A stretch of 64,000 bases of DNA from contig NC_064622.1 of the NCBI RefSeq assembly GCF_023898315.1, forward strand, positions 77,014,387 through 77,078,386, read 5' to 3'. This document shows positions 43,813 to 54,978 of the stretch, piece after piece (position 1 is the first letter of the stretch; every line of letters starts with the position of its first letter). The DNA comes from Schistocerca nitens. Lineage: Eukaryota > Arthropoda > Insecta > Orthoptera > Acrididae. The position numbers and the translations under genes were made by a program. Below the pieces are notes generated by a model. The model saw nothing but the letters and a program-made list of their open reading frames with translations. It was not told the origin of the DNA and did no database searches.

Positions 43813-45047
43813 TGTATTATTTAGAAATCTGATCGAAATCGCATGTATAGAGGTAGAAGATCACACGCTCCTGTTCTTCATCTACATAAATCTTCCAGCG
43901 TCCTTTAAAAAAACTGGTCAAGAAATGTGATCGCTGATAATACTAACACCCTGATCAAGCAGTGGAACTCTCTCTCTAATCAGAGACAACTCACGGAAGG
44001 CCTCGAACTGGTTCACAACAACCAGTTGGTTTAAACTTACGAACACCTGCATTATTGCAATTCCAAAAAACAAAGATGACCTATGCGACGCTGTGTGTAA
44101 AATTTCTTGGGGAGCAGCTGGGTATGAAGTTACTTTCTGTCGGCATCCTATTCATTCCATTTTTGTTCTTTTTCTCATCCTTTTTCGACTTTTTCCTTCC
44201 AGACGTCGTTACATATTATTTTTACAAGAAGTCATTTTCTGTGACACACACAATTTTTTTCTAATGGTTTATCTATAAAAATCTGGTGCCATCGAGTCGT
44301 TATATAATCAGAGACAACAGGCGTGGAGGCAGCGGTAAATAAATATACAATGGCAGACGACGATAAGGTTCAAGAGAAAGTGAGGTAATTGGAGAAGTCT
44401 TTCTGCGACAGGGAATAAAATGGTCGCACCTTTGCCCATGAAATGAGCAGCTGTCGATGGCGACTTGTAACATTTAAAACGAAAATATTTGTAGTGTCTT
44501 CAGTTTTAGAATATCCTTAAAAACCACTATACTGAGGACATTGCTAGATTTGTAAAAAATAAAATAAGAATAAACAAAAGAGTTCCCGTTACTGTGACCC
44601 CCCCCCACCCTCCCAACGGGTTATTTTGAAATTTACGCTTCTTAAAACGTCATTTTAACGCTTTCTGCGCATTTCAGAATTGCGAGTACAACATTTGCAG
44701 TGCTAAAACATAAAGTTCTATCGTACCACATCTTAGAATCTGCGGTTCCGATTTTTTTAATCGTCAGAGGCACCGGTGCGAGGTACCGATGTTTACAGTC
44801 ACAAATAAAGTACTGCTTCAGGACCACCCGTTTCATATTGAAACTGGGCGTTTCATGAAAGACTGTAGTAAGTGATCTTCCCAGACACTTTAAGCCAGTT
44901 TCTGCCAGTAGGAGAGCTACCCGAAATGAAGCTATGCAGGGTAAATGTGATATTTTTTGTTCCTCGAGCCTAATAAATTAGTCGCTGCTGGTGACTTTAC
45001 GATTTCCGCCCTCTCTCCGTCGCTGAACCCCTTTCATCCCTCAACAG
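43813..45047. other. no recognisable gene; pyrimidine tract before candidate exon
   Basis: Mostly AT-rich. The last 45 bases (CTCTCTCCGTCGCTGAACCC, then TTTCATCCCTCAACAG) look like the 3' end of an intron. Confidence 0.35.
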
Positions 45048-45284
45048 AAGGGTGCCACGACTCCCCTGTCGGGTTCAGCCTACAGCAACAATCGTAACAC
45101 CGACGCGTGGGCGGTGGAGTCGGCGGAGGCCAGGGAAACACCCCAGTCCCCTAACCCTCCGCTCACCCCGCCCCCAGCCATGCCGCCGCCCCCGCATTAC
45201 CTCTTTAAGCCCCTGCAGGCTCCTCCCAATAATGCGTACTTACAGGCAATAACCAAAGGGCGTTACTTTATCCCGGATCTGTAA
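45048..45284 (+). CDS. candidate terminal exon of a host gene, unknown protein
   Basis: I do not recognise this gene. From a good splice acceptor (TTTCATCCCTCAACAG, with a TGA in the same frame 24 bases upstream) the frame is open for 78 codons to TAA at 45282-45284. It reads KGATTPLSGSAYSNNRNTDA, then WAVESAEARETPQSPNPPLT, a proline-rich PPPAMPPPPHYLFKPLQAPP and a C-terminus NNAYLQAITKGRYFIPDL. GC is high in third positions while the flanks are AT-rich. The amino-acid sequence is varied rather than low-complexity outside the proline run, as in a cytoplasmic tail. A different frame (from 45052) reads arginine- and proline-rich nonsense. It could be chance in a GC island. No other exon of such a gene is evident in the window. 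Confidence 0.5.
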   Translation, partial: KGATTPLSGSAYSNNRNTDAWAVESAEARETPQSPNPPLTPPPAMPPPPHYLFKPLQAPPNNAYLQAITKGRYFIPDL

Positions 45285-45734
45285 TTACAGGCGAGGAGTT
45301 TAAAACCCATCCCCGAGTTTGGGTGCGCGTTGGCGTCGCCCCAGCAGCTGGGGGCCTACGCGTGCACTCCGCAGCTGTAACAGACCTGCGCCCAAGATCT
45401 GGGAGGATCCCGCGAAAGCGCTCACGGCCTTTTGTGTTATTCTTCGCGGGGTAAACCAAAACATTTAGCAGACCTGTATAAGGCTATACGGGGCGATCAA
45501 ATATTTGATATTGGTCTAATATATTATAACAAGACGATCTTTTGTTTAGTCCGGGAGCCAGCTGCCATTGCTAATTCATTATTTAAACAAGGCAGAGAGT
45601 TTTCGTTATAGCTCATTTCGTGTTGCTAATAAACGAAGTGACCGTCAGCTTACATAGGAGCGGTGGGTACAGCCACGGCAGCCTCCCAGACACGCATAGT
45701 AATAATAAACAGTATGGTGAATCCTCATCATTGG
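45285..45734. other. no recognisable gene
   Basis: GC-rich to about 45450, then AT-rich. If the exon call is right, this holds the 3' untranslated region, but I see no obvious AATAAA close by. Confidence 0.35.
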
Positions 45735-46035
45735 GTTGTCTGCCTTGCGCCAGGATTTGACTGGATAGCCCTCCATGCTTCTCTCTCATCTGCGATGCTC
45801 TTCATTCTTTGGTACTCTCCTTGTGGCCTGATGACATCATTCAGCATCACGAACCTTCTTCTGGTGTTCGCTGTCTTTCGCGGAACGAAACCTTCAATCG
45901 CCTCTACTAGAAGGCAATCTCTTCTTAGATTGTGGCCTGTCCAGGTTAGTTTCCTGTTCTTCACCGTCAGCAGCACCCTTAGTTCTTCTCCAAGTCTCCT
46001 CACTGCTTCTTCATTCCTGACTTTATCAGTCTAGC
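45735..46035 (-). pseudogene. RTE-type LINE C-terminal fragment
   Basis: The minus-strand frame reads RVLLTVKNRKLTWTGHNLRR, LLVEAIEGFVPRKTANTRRR and MLNDVIRPQGEYQRMKSIAD, then EREAWRAIQ. This is the conserved end of RTE-like ORFs (GH.LRR, IEG, DR.WR). It is 5' truncated. Confidence 0.78.
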
Positions 46036-46310
46036 TGATCTTCTCCATTCAAAATGCTGATATAATCTACTCATTGGGAACTACAGTCTTCCATTAAAGG
46101 TTTAAGATTATAAGTCAAATATTACATTAAGAAACTGCATGTATACCTTGAGGCAGTGTTAGTGAGGACGCGCAGATTACTCGTATTTATGGAGCAGTTG
46201 AGAATGAGAACACTTAGCAAATTCGAACTAACTTCGTATATAATTTAAAACCTGCTCTAAACTTTTTCAGTCTGAAAACTCCCACAAAATAATACAACGG
46301 AAAAAGTTCA

Positions 46311-46485
46311 AAAATGGCTCTGAGCACTATGCGACTTAACTTCTGATGTCATCAGTCGCCTAGACCTTAGAACTAATTAAACCTTACTAACCTAAGGACA
46401 TAACACACATCCATGCCCGAGGCAGGATTCGAACCTGCGACCTGCGACTGCAGCGCCTAGAACCGCACGGCCAATCCGGCCGGCC
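46311..46485 (-). mobile_element. S1 SINE with deletion in the head
   Basis: AAAAGTTCA flanks it at 46302-46310 and 46486-46494. About 20 bases between the B box and the anticodon-like region are missing (GCGACCTGCGACTGCAGCGC). Confidence 0.9.
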
Positions 46486-46494
46486 AAAAGTTCA

Positions 46495-47992
46495 TCGCTT
46501 ACTATATTTTCGCTATTCATGCAGTAAAACTTCAGAATGTCGCATGACGTTTTAATTTATTATTTCTTTAATACGAATTCTACTTCCAACATAATTTTCG
46601 GACGGTACCCAATATACAACTGAATGTACCTGCCAAATTATATCACTGTGCGACTCATAGCTCAGAAGAGAAGATATGACGTCATATATATTGAAATGCA
46701 TGGAAAGCTAGCGTTTTTTTATTATTTTTTAGAATGGAGGGCAAATTACCCAAACTATATCAGACTAACATTTGATAATGAAATCATTTAGCGACTTCCA
46801 ACATAATTAAATTAAACATAATTTCATCACTTTCCAAACTTTTTCTCGCATACTGCCTCACAAAATAGTGTAAGGTAAACACTTTATGGCTGACTATCCT
46901 TCCGTCGTTGCGTGTTCTGACACAGAAGTTTCACATGCTTAATGTCAAATACTCATTTGTCAGGTAATCAGACGTTTGAAGCTGTTTAGTACATGGAAGC
47001 TGTAATCCTTAAAGAATCGAGGTGGGCGGGTTATGGTTATAAAATGACCTGAAAACATTGCGAATAGTGTTATTTACTGAGTCAACACTACTACGTGCAC
47101 GAACAACTGTGAGCTTAAGGCATGTCATTGTAAAGTTAGTGTTATCAACTTTGGGATCAGAAAACGGTTATTAACGTGCCTTCGTACACTGTCCTAGGGA
47201 TGGGGAAAATCGACTGGTTAAAACCGATACATGTATTTTATTTCAGAATAACCTGTTTTTCCGGTTTTTGTTTGGTATCTGTAGTAACTTCTTTGTATTT
47301 TTTTGCTAATGACCTAGTAGAAAAACGGATTATTAATCTTTCACACCATTGCTCCTAAAAGTTCTGGTTTTTAAATAAAACTTCTTTAAAAAACGAGTAT
47401 GCTTATTTGTAAATTTCCATTGATTCAAAAAGTTGGGTTGTTCTAGATAATAAGAAAGGCAATCAGTGCTATTTTTATAACAACGCCGACAGTAAGAAAC
47501 GAACAGCAGACACATGCATACGATTCAATAAACTACTGCGGAGACAATGATGTGCCAGTTGTCCTTTACTGCTCAGAAGCAGTGATCCTTTTCCTTTTTG
47601 CGTGGAGGGGAGGTGGGGAGGAGGGGGGCAAGAGCAGAGTAGAAGGTGAGAGCCAGGCTCTTCATTTGTTCCTCGGAAATGGTTATCATTGGTAGAAAGT
47701 TCTGTGGCTTCTGAAGTGTTGGTACGCTCTTTGAATGATATCGTTTCTAATGAAGGGAGTCACCTGACATATCAACACGTTTTCGATCGAGTACTTATGA
47801 ATATTGGGCGATAAATATTGCCCAACGGATTAAAGAGATACTGAAATTTTAACTATTGCCAAGTAATTGATTCTTGTAATGTTCTGTTTTACCTAGCATC
47901 TAAACTCTTCATTTGAATTTTTAGAAAGATCATTTTTAGCTTTGGCATCAAAAAAACAATTGTATTCAAATTACTGTTAAAAACTAGATATA
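46495..47992. other. no recognisable gene
   Basis: AT-rich. Paired motifs such as GGTTAAAACCGATAC and CCGGTTTTTG near 47200-47270 suggest an old MITE-type repeat, but I could not define it. Confidence 0.35.
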
Positions 47993-48108
47993 CACTACTG
48001 GCCAATAAAATTGCTAAACTAAGAGGAAATGCAGATGATAAACGGGTATTCATTGAACAAATATATTATACTAGAACTGATTACGTTTTCACGGAATTTG
48101 GGTGCATA

Positions 48109-48305
48109 TATGGTTCAAATGGCATGAGCACTATGGAACTTAACTTCTGAGGTCATCAGTCCCCTAGAAATTAGAACTACTTAAACCTAACTAATCTAAG
48201 GACATCACACGCATCCATGCCCGAGGCAGGATTCGAACCTGCGACCGTAGCGGTTGCACGGTTCCAGACTGTAGCGCTTAGAACCGCTTGGCCACTCCGG
48301 CTGGC
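48109..48305 (-). mobile_element. S1 SINE inside the Tc1-like element
   Basis: TTGGGTGCATA flanks it at 48098-48108 and 48306-48316. It falls near the transposase C-terminus, so it arrived after the transposon. Confidence 0.94.
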
Positions 48306-49265
48306 TTGGGTGCATACATCCTGAGAAATCAGTACCGAACAACCACCTCTGGCCTTAATAACGGCCTTGATACGCCTGGGCATTGAGTCAGAGCTTGGAT
48401 GGCGTGTACAGGTACGGCTGCCCATGCAGCTTCGACACGATACCACAGTTCATCAAGAGTAGTGACTGGCGTATTGTGACGAGCCAGTTGCTCGGCCACC
48501 ATTGACCAGACGTTTTCAATTGGTGAGAGATCTGGAGAATGTGCTGGCCAGACTAGCAGTCGAACATTTTCTGTATCCAGAAAGGCCAGTAGAGGACCTG
48601 CAACATGCGGTCGTGCATTATCCTGCTGAAATGACGGGTTTCGCAGGGATCGAATGAAGGGTAGAGCCACGGGTCGTAACACATCTCAAATGTAACGTCC
48701 ACTATTCAAAGCGCCGCCAATGCGAGCAAGAGGTGACCGATGGCACCCCATGGCACCCCATACCATCACGCCGGGTGATACGTCAGTATGGCGATGACGA
48801 ATACACGCTTCCAGTGTGCGTTCACAGCGATGTCGCCTAACACGGATGCGACCATCATGATGCAGTAAACAGCAAGGGTAACCGCAGCCGTGGACTCCGA
48901 GCTGGTAGTCCATGCTGCTGCAAACGTCGTCGAACTGTTCGCGCAGATGGTTGTTGTCTTGCAAACGTCACCATCTGTTGACTCAGAGATCGAGACGTGG
49001 CTGCACGATCCGTTACAGATATGCGAATAAGATGCCTGTCATCTCGACTGCTAGTGATACGAGGCCTTTGGGATCCAGCACGGCGTTTCGTATTATCCTC
49101 CTGAGCCCACCGACTCCATATTCTGCCAGCAGCCATTGGATCTCGACCAACGCGAGCAGCAATGTCGCGATACAATAAACTGCAATCGCGATAGGCTACG
49201 ATCCGACCTTTATCAAAGTCGGTAACGTGATGGTACGCATTTCTCCCCCTTACACGAGGCATCAA
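48177..49265 (-). pseudogene. Tc1-like transposase, frameshifted
   Basis: The minus strand starts MMPRVRGRNAYHHVTDFDKG near 49265. The first helix-turn-helix and the second (SARTVRRRLQQHGLPARSPR) are intact. The frame then breaks near 48860-48900 and continues as HDGRIRVRRHRCERTLEACI and SPGVMVWGAM (to 48686). It shifts again to SFQQDNARPHVAGPLLAFLD and SPDLSPIENVWS (48682-48329). The second Asp and the Glu are 34 residues apart, unlike the 32 of the intact family. The first catalytic Asp motif is not readable. The end MPRRIKAVIKARGGCSVLIS lies in another frame. Confidence 0.88.
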
Positions 49266-49490
49266 AACAACGTCTCACCAGGCAACGACGGTCAACTGCT
49301 GTTTGTCTATGAGAAATCGGTTGAAAACTTTCCTCATGTCAGCACGTTGTAGGCGTCGCCACCGGTTCCAACCTTGTGTGAATGCTCTGAAAAGCTAATC
49401 ATTTCCATGTCACAGCATCTTCTTCCTGTCGGTTAAATTTCGCGTCTGTAGCACATCTTCGTGGTGTAGCAGTTTTAATGGCCAGTAGCG

Positions 49491-51809
49491 TAGCAATAAA
49501 AACCGAAAATCGGTTATACCAGAAACCTGTTCTTTTGAGCGAGCTTAATTAGTCAGGTTACACTGGAGTTGAAGAATCCGATGCAGCCAAAAGCCGGTTG
49601 TGCCTAGGCTGACATGTCAGACGTAAGTGAGATCTTGGAAACAAAAGAAGCATGCTAGAGCTATGACGATTACGCGAGGTCCAAGCGTGCGCCGGCAGAA
49701 GTAAACTCCAAAAGAAACCGCCAGGGGAGGAACTAACGCACTCCGTCCAGCGACGTCGCTATTCCTGGGGCTGGAAAAACAAAACAGAGGCACCAGTACA
49801 GGGCAGCAGACGGAAGGAGAATGCAGCAACAAAAGAAACCAAAGAGAGCGGCTTCGGCGAGACGCTTTTTTCCTGTATCCGCACTGTCAACAAAAATTAC
49901 GTATTGAGATAATGAGAGGAGGGAGTAGGGTAGGGAGCAGGCCGCCGGCTCCTTCTGGCATTTGCATCGCTCTCGCCGCGCCGAGCCGACAGCCGAGCCT
50001 CGGCGGGTCGCCGCCACCGCCGGCCGCTCCGCAAACACGCCACCCCCTGATTCCATTGCGCAAACGAAGGAACACATTATTAATTAATTAATTTTTACGT
50101 CAGCATTATTTGTCGACCGAGCTGTAATTGGAGGCGGCCAGCTCCGGCGTATCACCCCCACCACCACCGCCACCACCCACCTTACCCCTCTACCGCCAAG
50201 GCTCGCCTGCCTCTTCCGGCGACCACCCCCACCTCTCCACCCACTTACCCCAAAAACCGCTCTCTGCGCTAACTCCTTCACCGCGATACCGCCAACTCCT
50301 TGTACTTAAACCTCGGTGCCGAAATTAATTCAACGCGCCCGTGTCACCGCAGAATAATTATTTGAATTTCAAGATATGTAGAATTTTAAACGAGATACGC
50401 GCGAATAAATATTAATCTGATTTCGTAATTAAAATTTTCCGTCCTCCCGTCGCTACATTTGAATTCGGACAAATTTTTAAAGCTTATTCAAATTAGAAAT
50501 GCAAACACGTGTAGCCTTCTTACCTTCGCCAGCTCTTTCTTTCTTTGGACGTAGCTTTTGCAGTTCTACCTCTGCAGTGACTACAGCGGTGGTTTACTGT
50601 GAACGCTCATGTACCGAATGACTTGTCCACTAAACACACAACTCTTTGTAACTTGTGATTAGTATATCATCTCCACTTAACATAACCGTATCTTACCACA
50701 GTGTTAAGTCCAATTTTCAAACCAATATTAGCACGGTTTGTAGCCAACTGTCTTTAAGCATCGATCTGTGTCTGTTCCTAAGATACAAGCCACGCAACAA
50801 GTAGCAGCTAGGATCCCGAACACAACTGGTGCACAATGTTGGCTAAGCAATGTCTTTGAACAGGCCACCGGGTCAAATCCACTTGATTTTCTTCGTAACA
50901 TGAAACAATCTTGCATGCCTTGTCGACAGACTCATTACTATGCCAGTTACGAAGTATCACACCACAAATTGTTTGCGCACTGTGTCTATTACATAGAATG
51001 ATATCAGAAACACGTCCGCTCATTTTATCATCGATTAAAATGAAGTGTCCTAACCAACCGCGGAAAATTATCTTTGACGTAAGCTGTCCCACAGAGAGAT
51101 AGATCATCACCACTATATCCTAAAATATCAAAGAAAATTAGTGTAAAAGACAATCACGATGAACTGGGAACAATGCAGTCATGAAGAACTGTTTCAACTC
51201 AGTAAATTCATCAGTTTTGTCTTCCGATCAGTATTCAGTGCTTTATCGCCAGCTGATGAACCTTTGTTAAGGTGAAGTTCAGTCTGCAATCAGAAACACA
51301 AATCGGATTTTTCGATGAGGATACGCTTTTTCTATGAAAAAATCCCCTTCGTATGAAATACAATGTCGTGGAAGCTACCATTAGAGCTAATTAGATGTGT
51401 ATTGAAAAGTGATTGATACCGCAGTGTCTGACACCAATTAAGGGAACTAGCTTCGTGGTGAAGATGTGTCATAACTGCGCGGAACTGATGACTGTTTTGG
51501 AGGCACAAGATGTATATATCACTCTAGTCGCCTATAGGAACTCAGCTATTATAGGACTGGTCCCAGGTAACTGCGGAAGAAATAGTTGGGTTAGCCCAGA
51601 ACAATGGAGCCAAAGTTCTAGTTTACTCATAGCGATCATGTTTTCTGCTGAACACAGCATAAGAATTTGTTACATAGGATATTACAAACAACTGTTATCT
51701 GAAGATGATTAATATAGTTTCGCAGAACGTGTTACAACTATGAAATCTATGAAACTGAGGTAATAGCATTACATGTTAGAATGCAAAAACTGTGTATTAC
51801 AGCAGAGTG
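49491..51809. other. GC-rich island with ATTA cluster; no gene identified
   Basis: Bases 49930-50300 are GC-rich, with CACCACCGCCACCACCCACC-type proline-codon repeats. Around them are ATTATTAATTAATTAATTTT (50075-50095), AATAATTATTTG (50352) and GTAATTAAAAT (50425). Frames of 60-115 codons are low-complexity. It could be a developmental regulatory element; that is inference. The rest (50500-51809) shows nothing. Confidence 0.35.
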
Positions 51810-51822
51810 AGGTAACAGAATA

Positions 51823-52135
51823 CCGGTTCCCTTCAGATCACCGAAGTTAAGCGATGTCGGGCTGGGCTGGCATTTGGATGGGTGACCATACTGTCTGCCG
51901 AGAGCTGTTGGCAAGCGGGATGCACTCAGCCCTTGCGAGGCAAACTGAGGAGCTACTTGATTGAGAAGTAGTGGCTCCGGCCTCGTAAACTGACATACGG
52001 CTGGGAGAGCGGTGTGCTGACCACATGCCCCTCCATATCCGCATCCAGTGACACCTGTGGGCTGAGGATGACACGGCGGCCGGTCGGTAACGCTGGGCCT
52101 TCGAAGGCCTGTTCGGGCGGAGTTTAGTTTAGTTT
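51823..52135 (+). mobile_element. 5S-rRNA-derived SINE, 5' shortened copy
   Basis: It starts inside the 5S-like part (CCGGTTCCCTTCAGATCACC, GAAGTTAAGCGATGTCGGGC, GGATGGGTGACCATAC), has the full body (GTGCTGACCACATGCCCCTC, GAGGATGACACGGCGGCC) and ends with a (TTTAG)n tail. AGGTAACAGARTA at 51810-51822 and 52136-52148 is a 13-bp duplication with one mismatch. Confidence 0.92.
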
Positions 52136-52339
52136 AGGTAACAGAGTAGTATATGACACGCAAAGACTGTGAGGGATCTCAAGTGAAGTAACATAATAGT
52201 GAGATACAGGCTAAAACTGTGAGTCATCTGAAAGTGAGATGACAGACTTGCGTATTTTATGCTAAAACTGTGATAAATCTGAAAGTGAACTAATAGAATT
52301 TTATGTTATTTGCTAAAACTTGCGAAATCTGAAAATGAA

Positions 52340-52985
52340 GTAAGAAGACTAGTTGAAATTTGGCAAGGACGAAGGTTTCATGGTACAACTAAGGAAAAAA
52401 ATCCCAAAATTGTTAAATCGTAATTCTATAATATGAAAAATATCCTTTTCTCCCTTTTGTCTGCCTGTCTGTCCGTTCGTCAGTTAAGAGGCTTTCTTCT
52501 CAGGAACGGACAGATGTATCAAGTTGGAACTATGCCACGTAGTTAGGTCTATTGTTCCTTATTGGTGTAAAAAAGTTAAGCTTTTAAGTCAATGCAGTCG
52601 GAAGACAGACCCATTTATGTCACATAATTTGGTGCTCGCAAACCCACTCATTACAATCTTCCCGTTGACCTACAGTCACGAAATTTGGCAAGAAGAAAAG
52701 TTTCACGGTACAATTACACGAAAAAAAATCAGAAATACTTTAATTTTAGTTATGCCACACGAAAAAATATTTCTTTTTTCATTTGTTATCCTAGTTCAAA
52801 ATTAAAATTAAAACATCATCGAAAGTCTTGGAATTCCCAGGACCAATATCATGTCTGTGTCAAAGTTAATAAAAGGTAAAAATGGTCGAATTCTCGACAC
52901 CTGGCACTGATGAACTGTCTGTATACATAATTAAGTTCGTACGGAACCTTCAGTGCGCGAGTCCTACTCGCAAATGGACAATTCT
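52340..52985. repeat. repeat-like region with an internal duplication
   Basis: GAAATTTGGCAAG followed by TTTCAYGGTACAA and GAAAAAAATC occurs near 52357 and again near 52679, each before a run like AATTNTATNATATGAAAAATAT. Between them is TCTGCCTGTCTGTCCGTTCG, and at the end ACGGAACCTTCAGTGCGCGA. It looks like a dispersed noncoding repeat. I cannot assign its class. Confidence 0.5.
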
Positions 52986-53084
52986 TTGACTAACGCAACT
53001 GTTTATTCCACAATTACCTGGTACCAGACCTATAACAGCTGATTTCCTATAGGTGACTCGAGTAATATATTGTCTTGTTCCTCC

Positions 53085-53750
53085 AAAAAGTCGTCTCCGC
53101 ACTACGAGATGGCGCTGCCTTAGAGACGGACCAAATTCTGCTTCCGCCGATCCGCGTATTGATATGTAACGCAGCCAATGAGGTTGCTACTTACGTAGAA
53201 CCTTTTCTACTCGCGGATCACACTCGCGCAGTGATATCTGAACGTGCGAGGTATTATAACGAGTGTACAGACCTCCGATTAGTCAGTCTGCATTTGTCTG
53301 CACCAGTCTGTAAGAGTCTGCATTAGTCTGTACCAGTATATAGTCAAGTTTCAGTCTGTGCCTAATAAGATTATCATATTCCTGTACATAGCCATGAAGA
53401 TAAATGTATAGACACTTTATCAAGTATCAGAGATATGTGAGAATAAAATTAACGTACCAAGACCAAAGGAACTTCAGATTATCAATTGTAAATAGCCTCC
53501 AGAATCAAGTTAAGTAATTTTAGGCTTGTTATTATTTTAATAAATGTGTGTGAAAATTAATCAAGTTCTGTTTGAAGTTGGTCACCGTCAATCTGCTACT
53601 CTAAGCGTGCAAGTGGCATTTCTATCATCTGACCTAATGACAGAAGATAAACACGCCACAATAAGACCACGAGACATATTGCTGACACTCGCCTACTTCG
53701 TTAGAGCGACAAGTCAAATAGTCTGATGGTGTGTGTACGGAAGGTCTTAC
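53085..53750. repeat. possible LTR-like or other dispersed repeat
   Basis: It contains degenerate short tandem units around AGTCTGCATT (53283-53336) and AATAAATGTGTGTG near 53538, which could be a polyadenylation region. There is no coding. The class is a guess. Confidence 0.3.
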
Positions 53751-54590
53751 AGTACGCACACCACAACACTCAACCGCATACATCGGCCGGCAGTTCCATC
53801 CCTGCTTTCAAAATATTGCAGTCCCTTCGCCTCGAGTGACGCACCGCAAATATAGACGCCTGGCTGCCACTCAGACTTTTAGACTGTCTCGACATTTACT
53901 GTTGACAGCTCCGCGTTGTACTTCGAGCTGGCCACCACACAGTGCTGCCTCTTATACTACGCCACTGGTCCATTGACGCTATAAGCTACTGTGCTAGTGC
54001 AACGCCAAAGAAGTATTGGTTGTCCACCTACAACAGTATTCAGCAAGTGTGGAGGCAAGGAGTGGATCAGCAGATTTCATCGATGGACCGAGAAAATGGT
54101 ACTGAGCAGTACTTTGTTTAGCTATATCATACAACTGTATTAGCTGGGTTAGCAAAAATGCAACCCATACGACCACTGTTGGTGTTGGAGCAGCATCTTG
54201 CCGCTGACTGCACAGACCATACGCATTCAAACTGATAAGAGGACGCTGTCGGCAGTGCGTGATATTAATATGATATCACATACCATCTTCGCCCGACTAC
54301 AACAATGGCTGCGACATACTGGTTCGTTCGCAAATGGGAGTGATGATCTTTTGTTCCACGGACGGCCGACTTTGAAGAGGATATGTGGAAGTGAGCCCGG
54401 CGACAAGTACTGCCCATTTTCACGTGATCCTGTCTTCAAATTTATTTCACATCCAAACGGGATCTTTTTGAATATAGGTTCGATATCAAACTTTATGTAC
54501 TAAGTCCACTCAACATTCCCTAGGAGCTTGAACTTTGAAACATTTCGGTTCTACTGTTTAAAGACGTGTTGTAAGTAACTGAATTACGAG
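53751..54590. other. no recognisable gene
   Basis: Frames of 70-100 codons on both strands have no motif I know. Confidence 0.35.
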
Positions 54591-54978
54591 TACAAGGTGT
54601 TCGGAAATTCCCATTGCAGACTTCTAGGAGTTGTAGAGGGGAAGTGAGTACGTAATACTTTCAATGGGAACCATGTCAGGAAACGTACCGTTTCCTTTCT
54701 ATGACGGTTTCAGTCAAAATGTGTAACGCGTCCATGTCTGCTGAGGAAAAGAGAAAAATCTCCGAGTTGCTTGTCCTGCTTTGCAATATGGTAGACAGGA
54801 TGACGCTGTACTACGTCAAATACTCACCTGATGTCGGCTCGTACGCAAAGTTTAATTTACGAGACTCCTGTAGAGACAGAGGAAGATCTGCTGGCACGAG
54901 TTCTGGCCGCCGCACTAGAAGCTGAAGACGCATGTGGTGCGGTGGGCAGTGTGTACCAGAACATGCCACGAGAAACAT

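Larger units (their letters stand above)
47993..49490 (-). mobile_element. degenerate Tc1-like (DD34E) element with S1 SINE insert
   Basis: Bounded by TA at 47991-47992 and 49491-49492. The inverted repeats are CACTACTGGCCAATAAAATT on the left and, complemented, CGCTACTGGCCATTAAAACT on the right. It is about 1.29 kb without the SINE at 48109-48305, the usual Tc1 size. Confidence 0.93.

Noticed and set aside
45052-45252. 66-codon frame overlapping the candidate exon
   Set aside because: It is in another frame and is Arg/Pro nonsense from GC-rich DNA; the frame behind the splice acceptor is better.
50128-50328. Proline-rich 66-codon frame as an exon
   Set aside because: It is a low-complexity CCACC repeat with no splice signals that I trust.
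8536-52135. 5S rRNA genes
   Set aside because: Only part of 5S is present, with substitutions, and it is fused to a shared SINE body.
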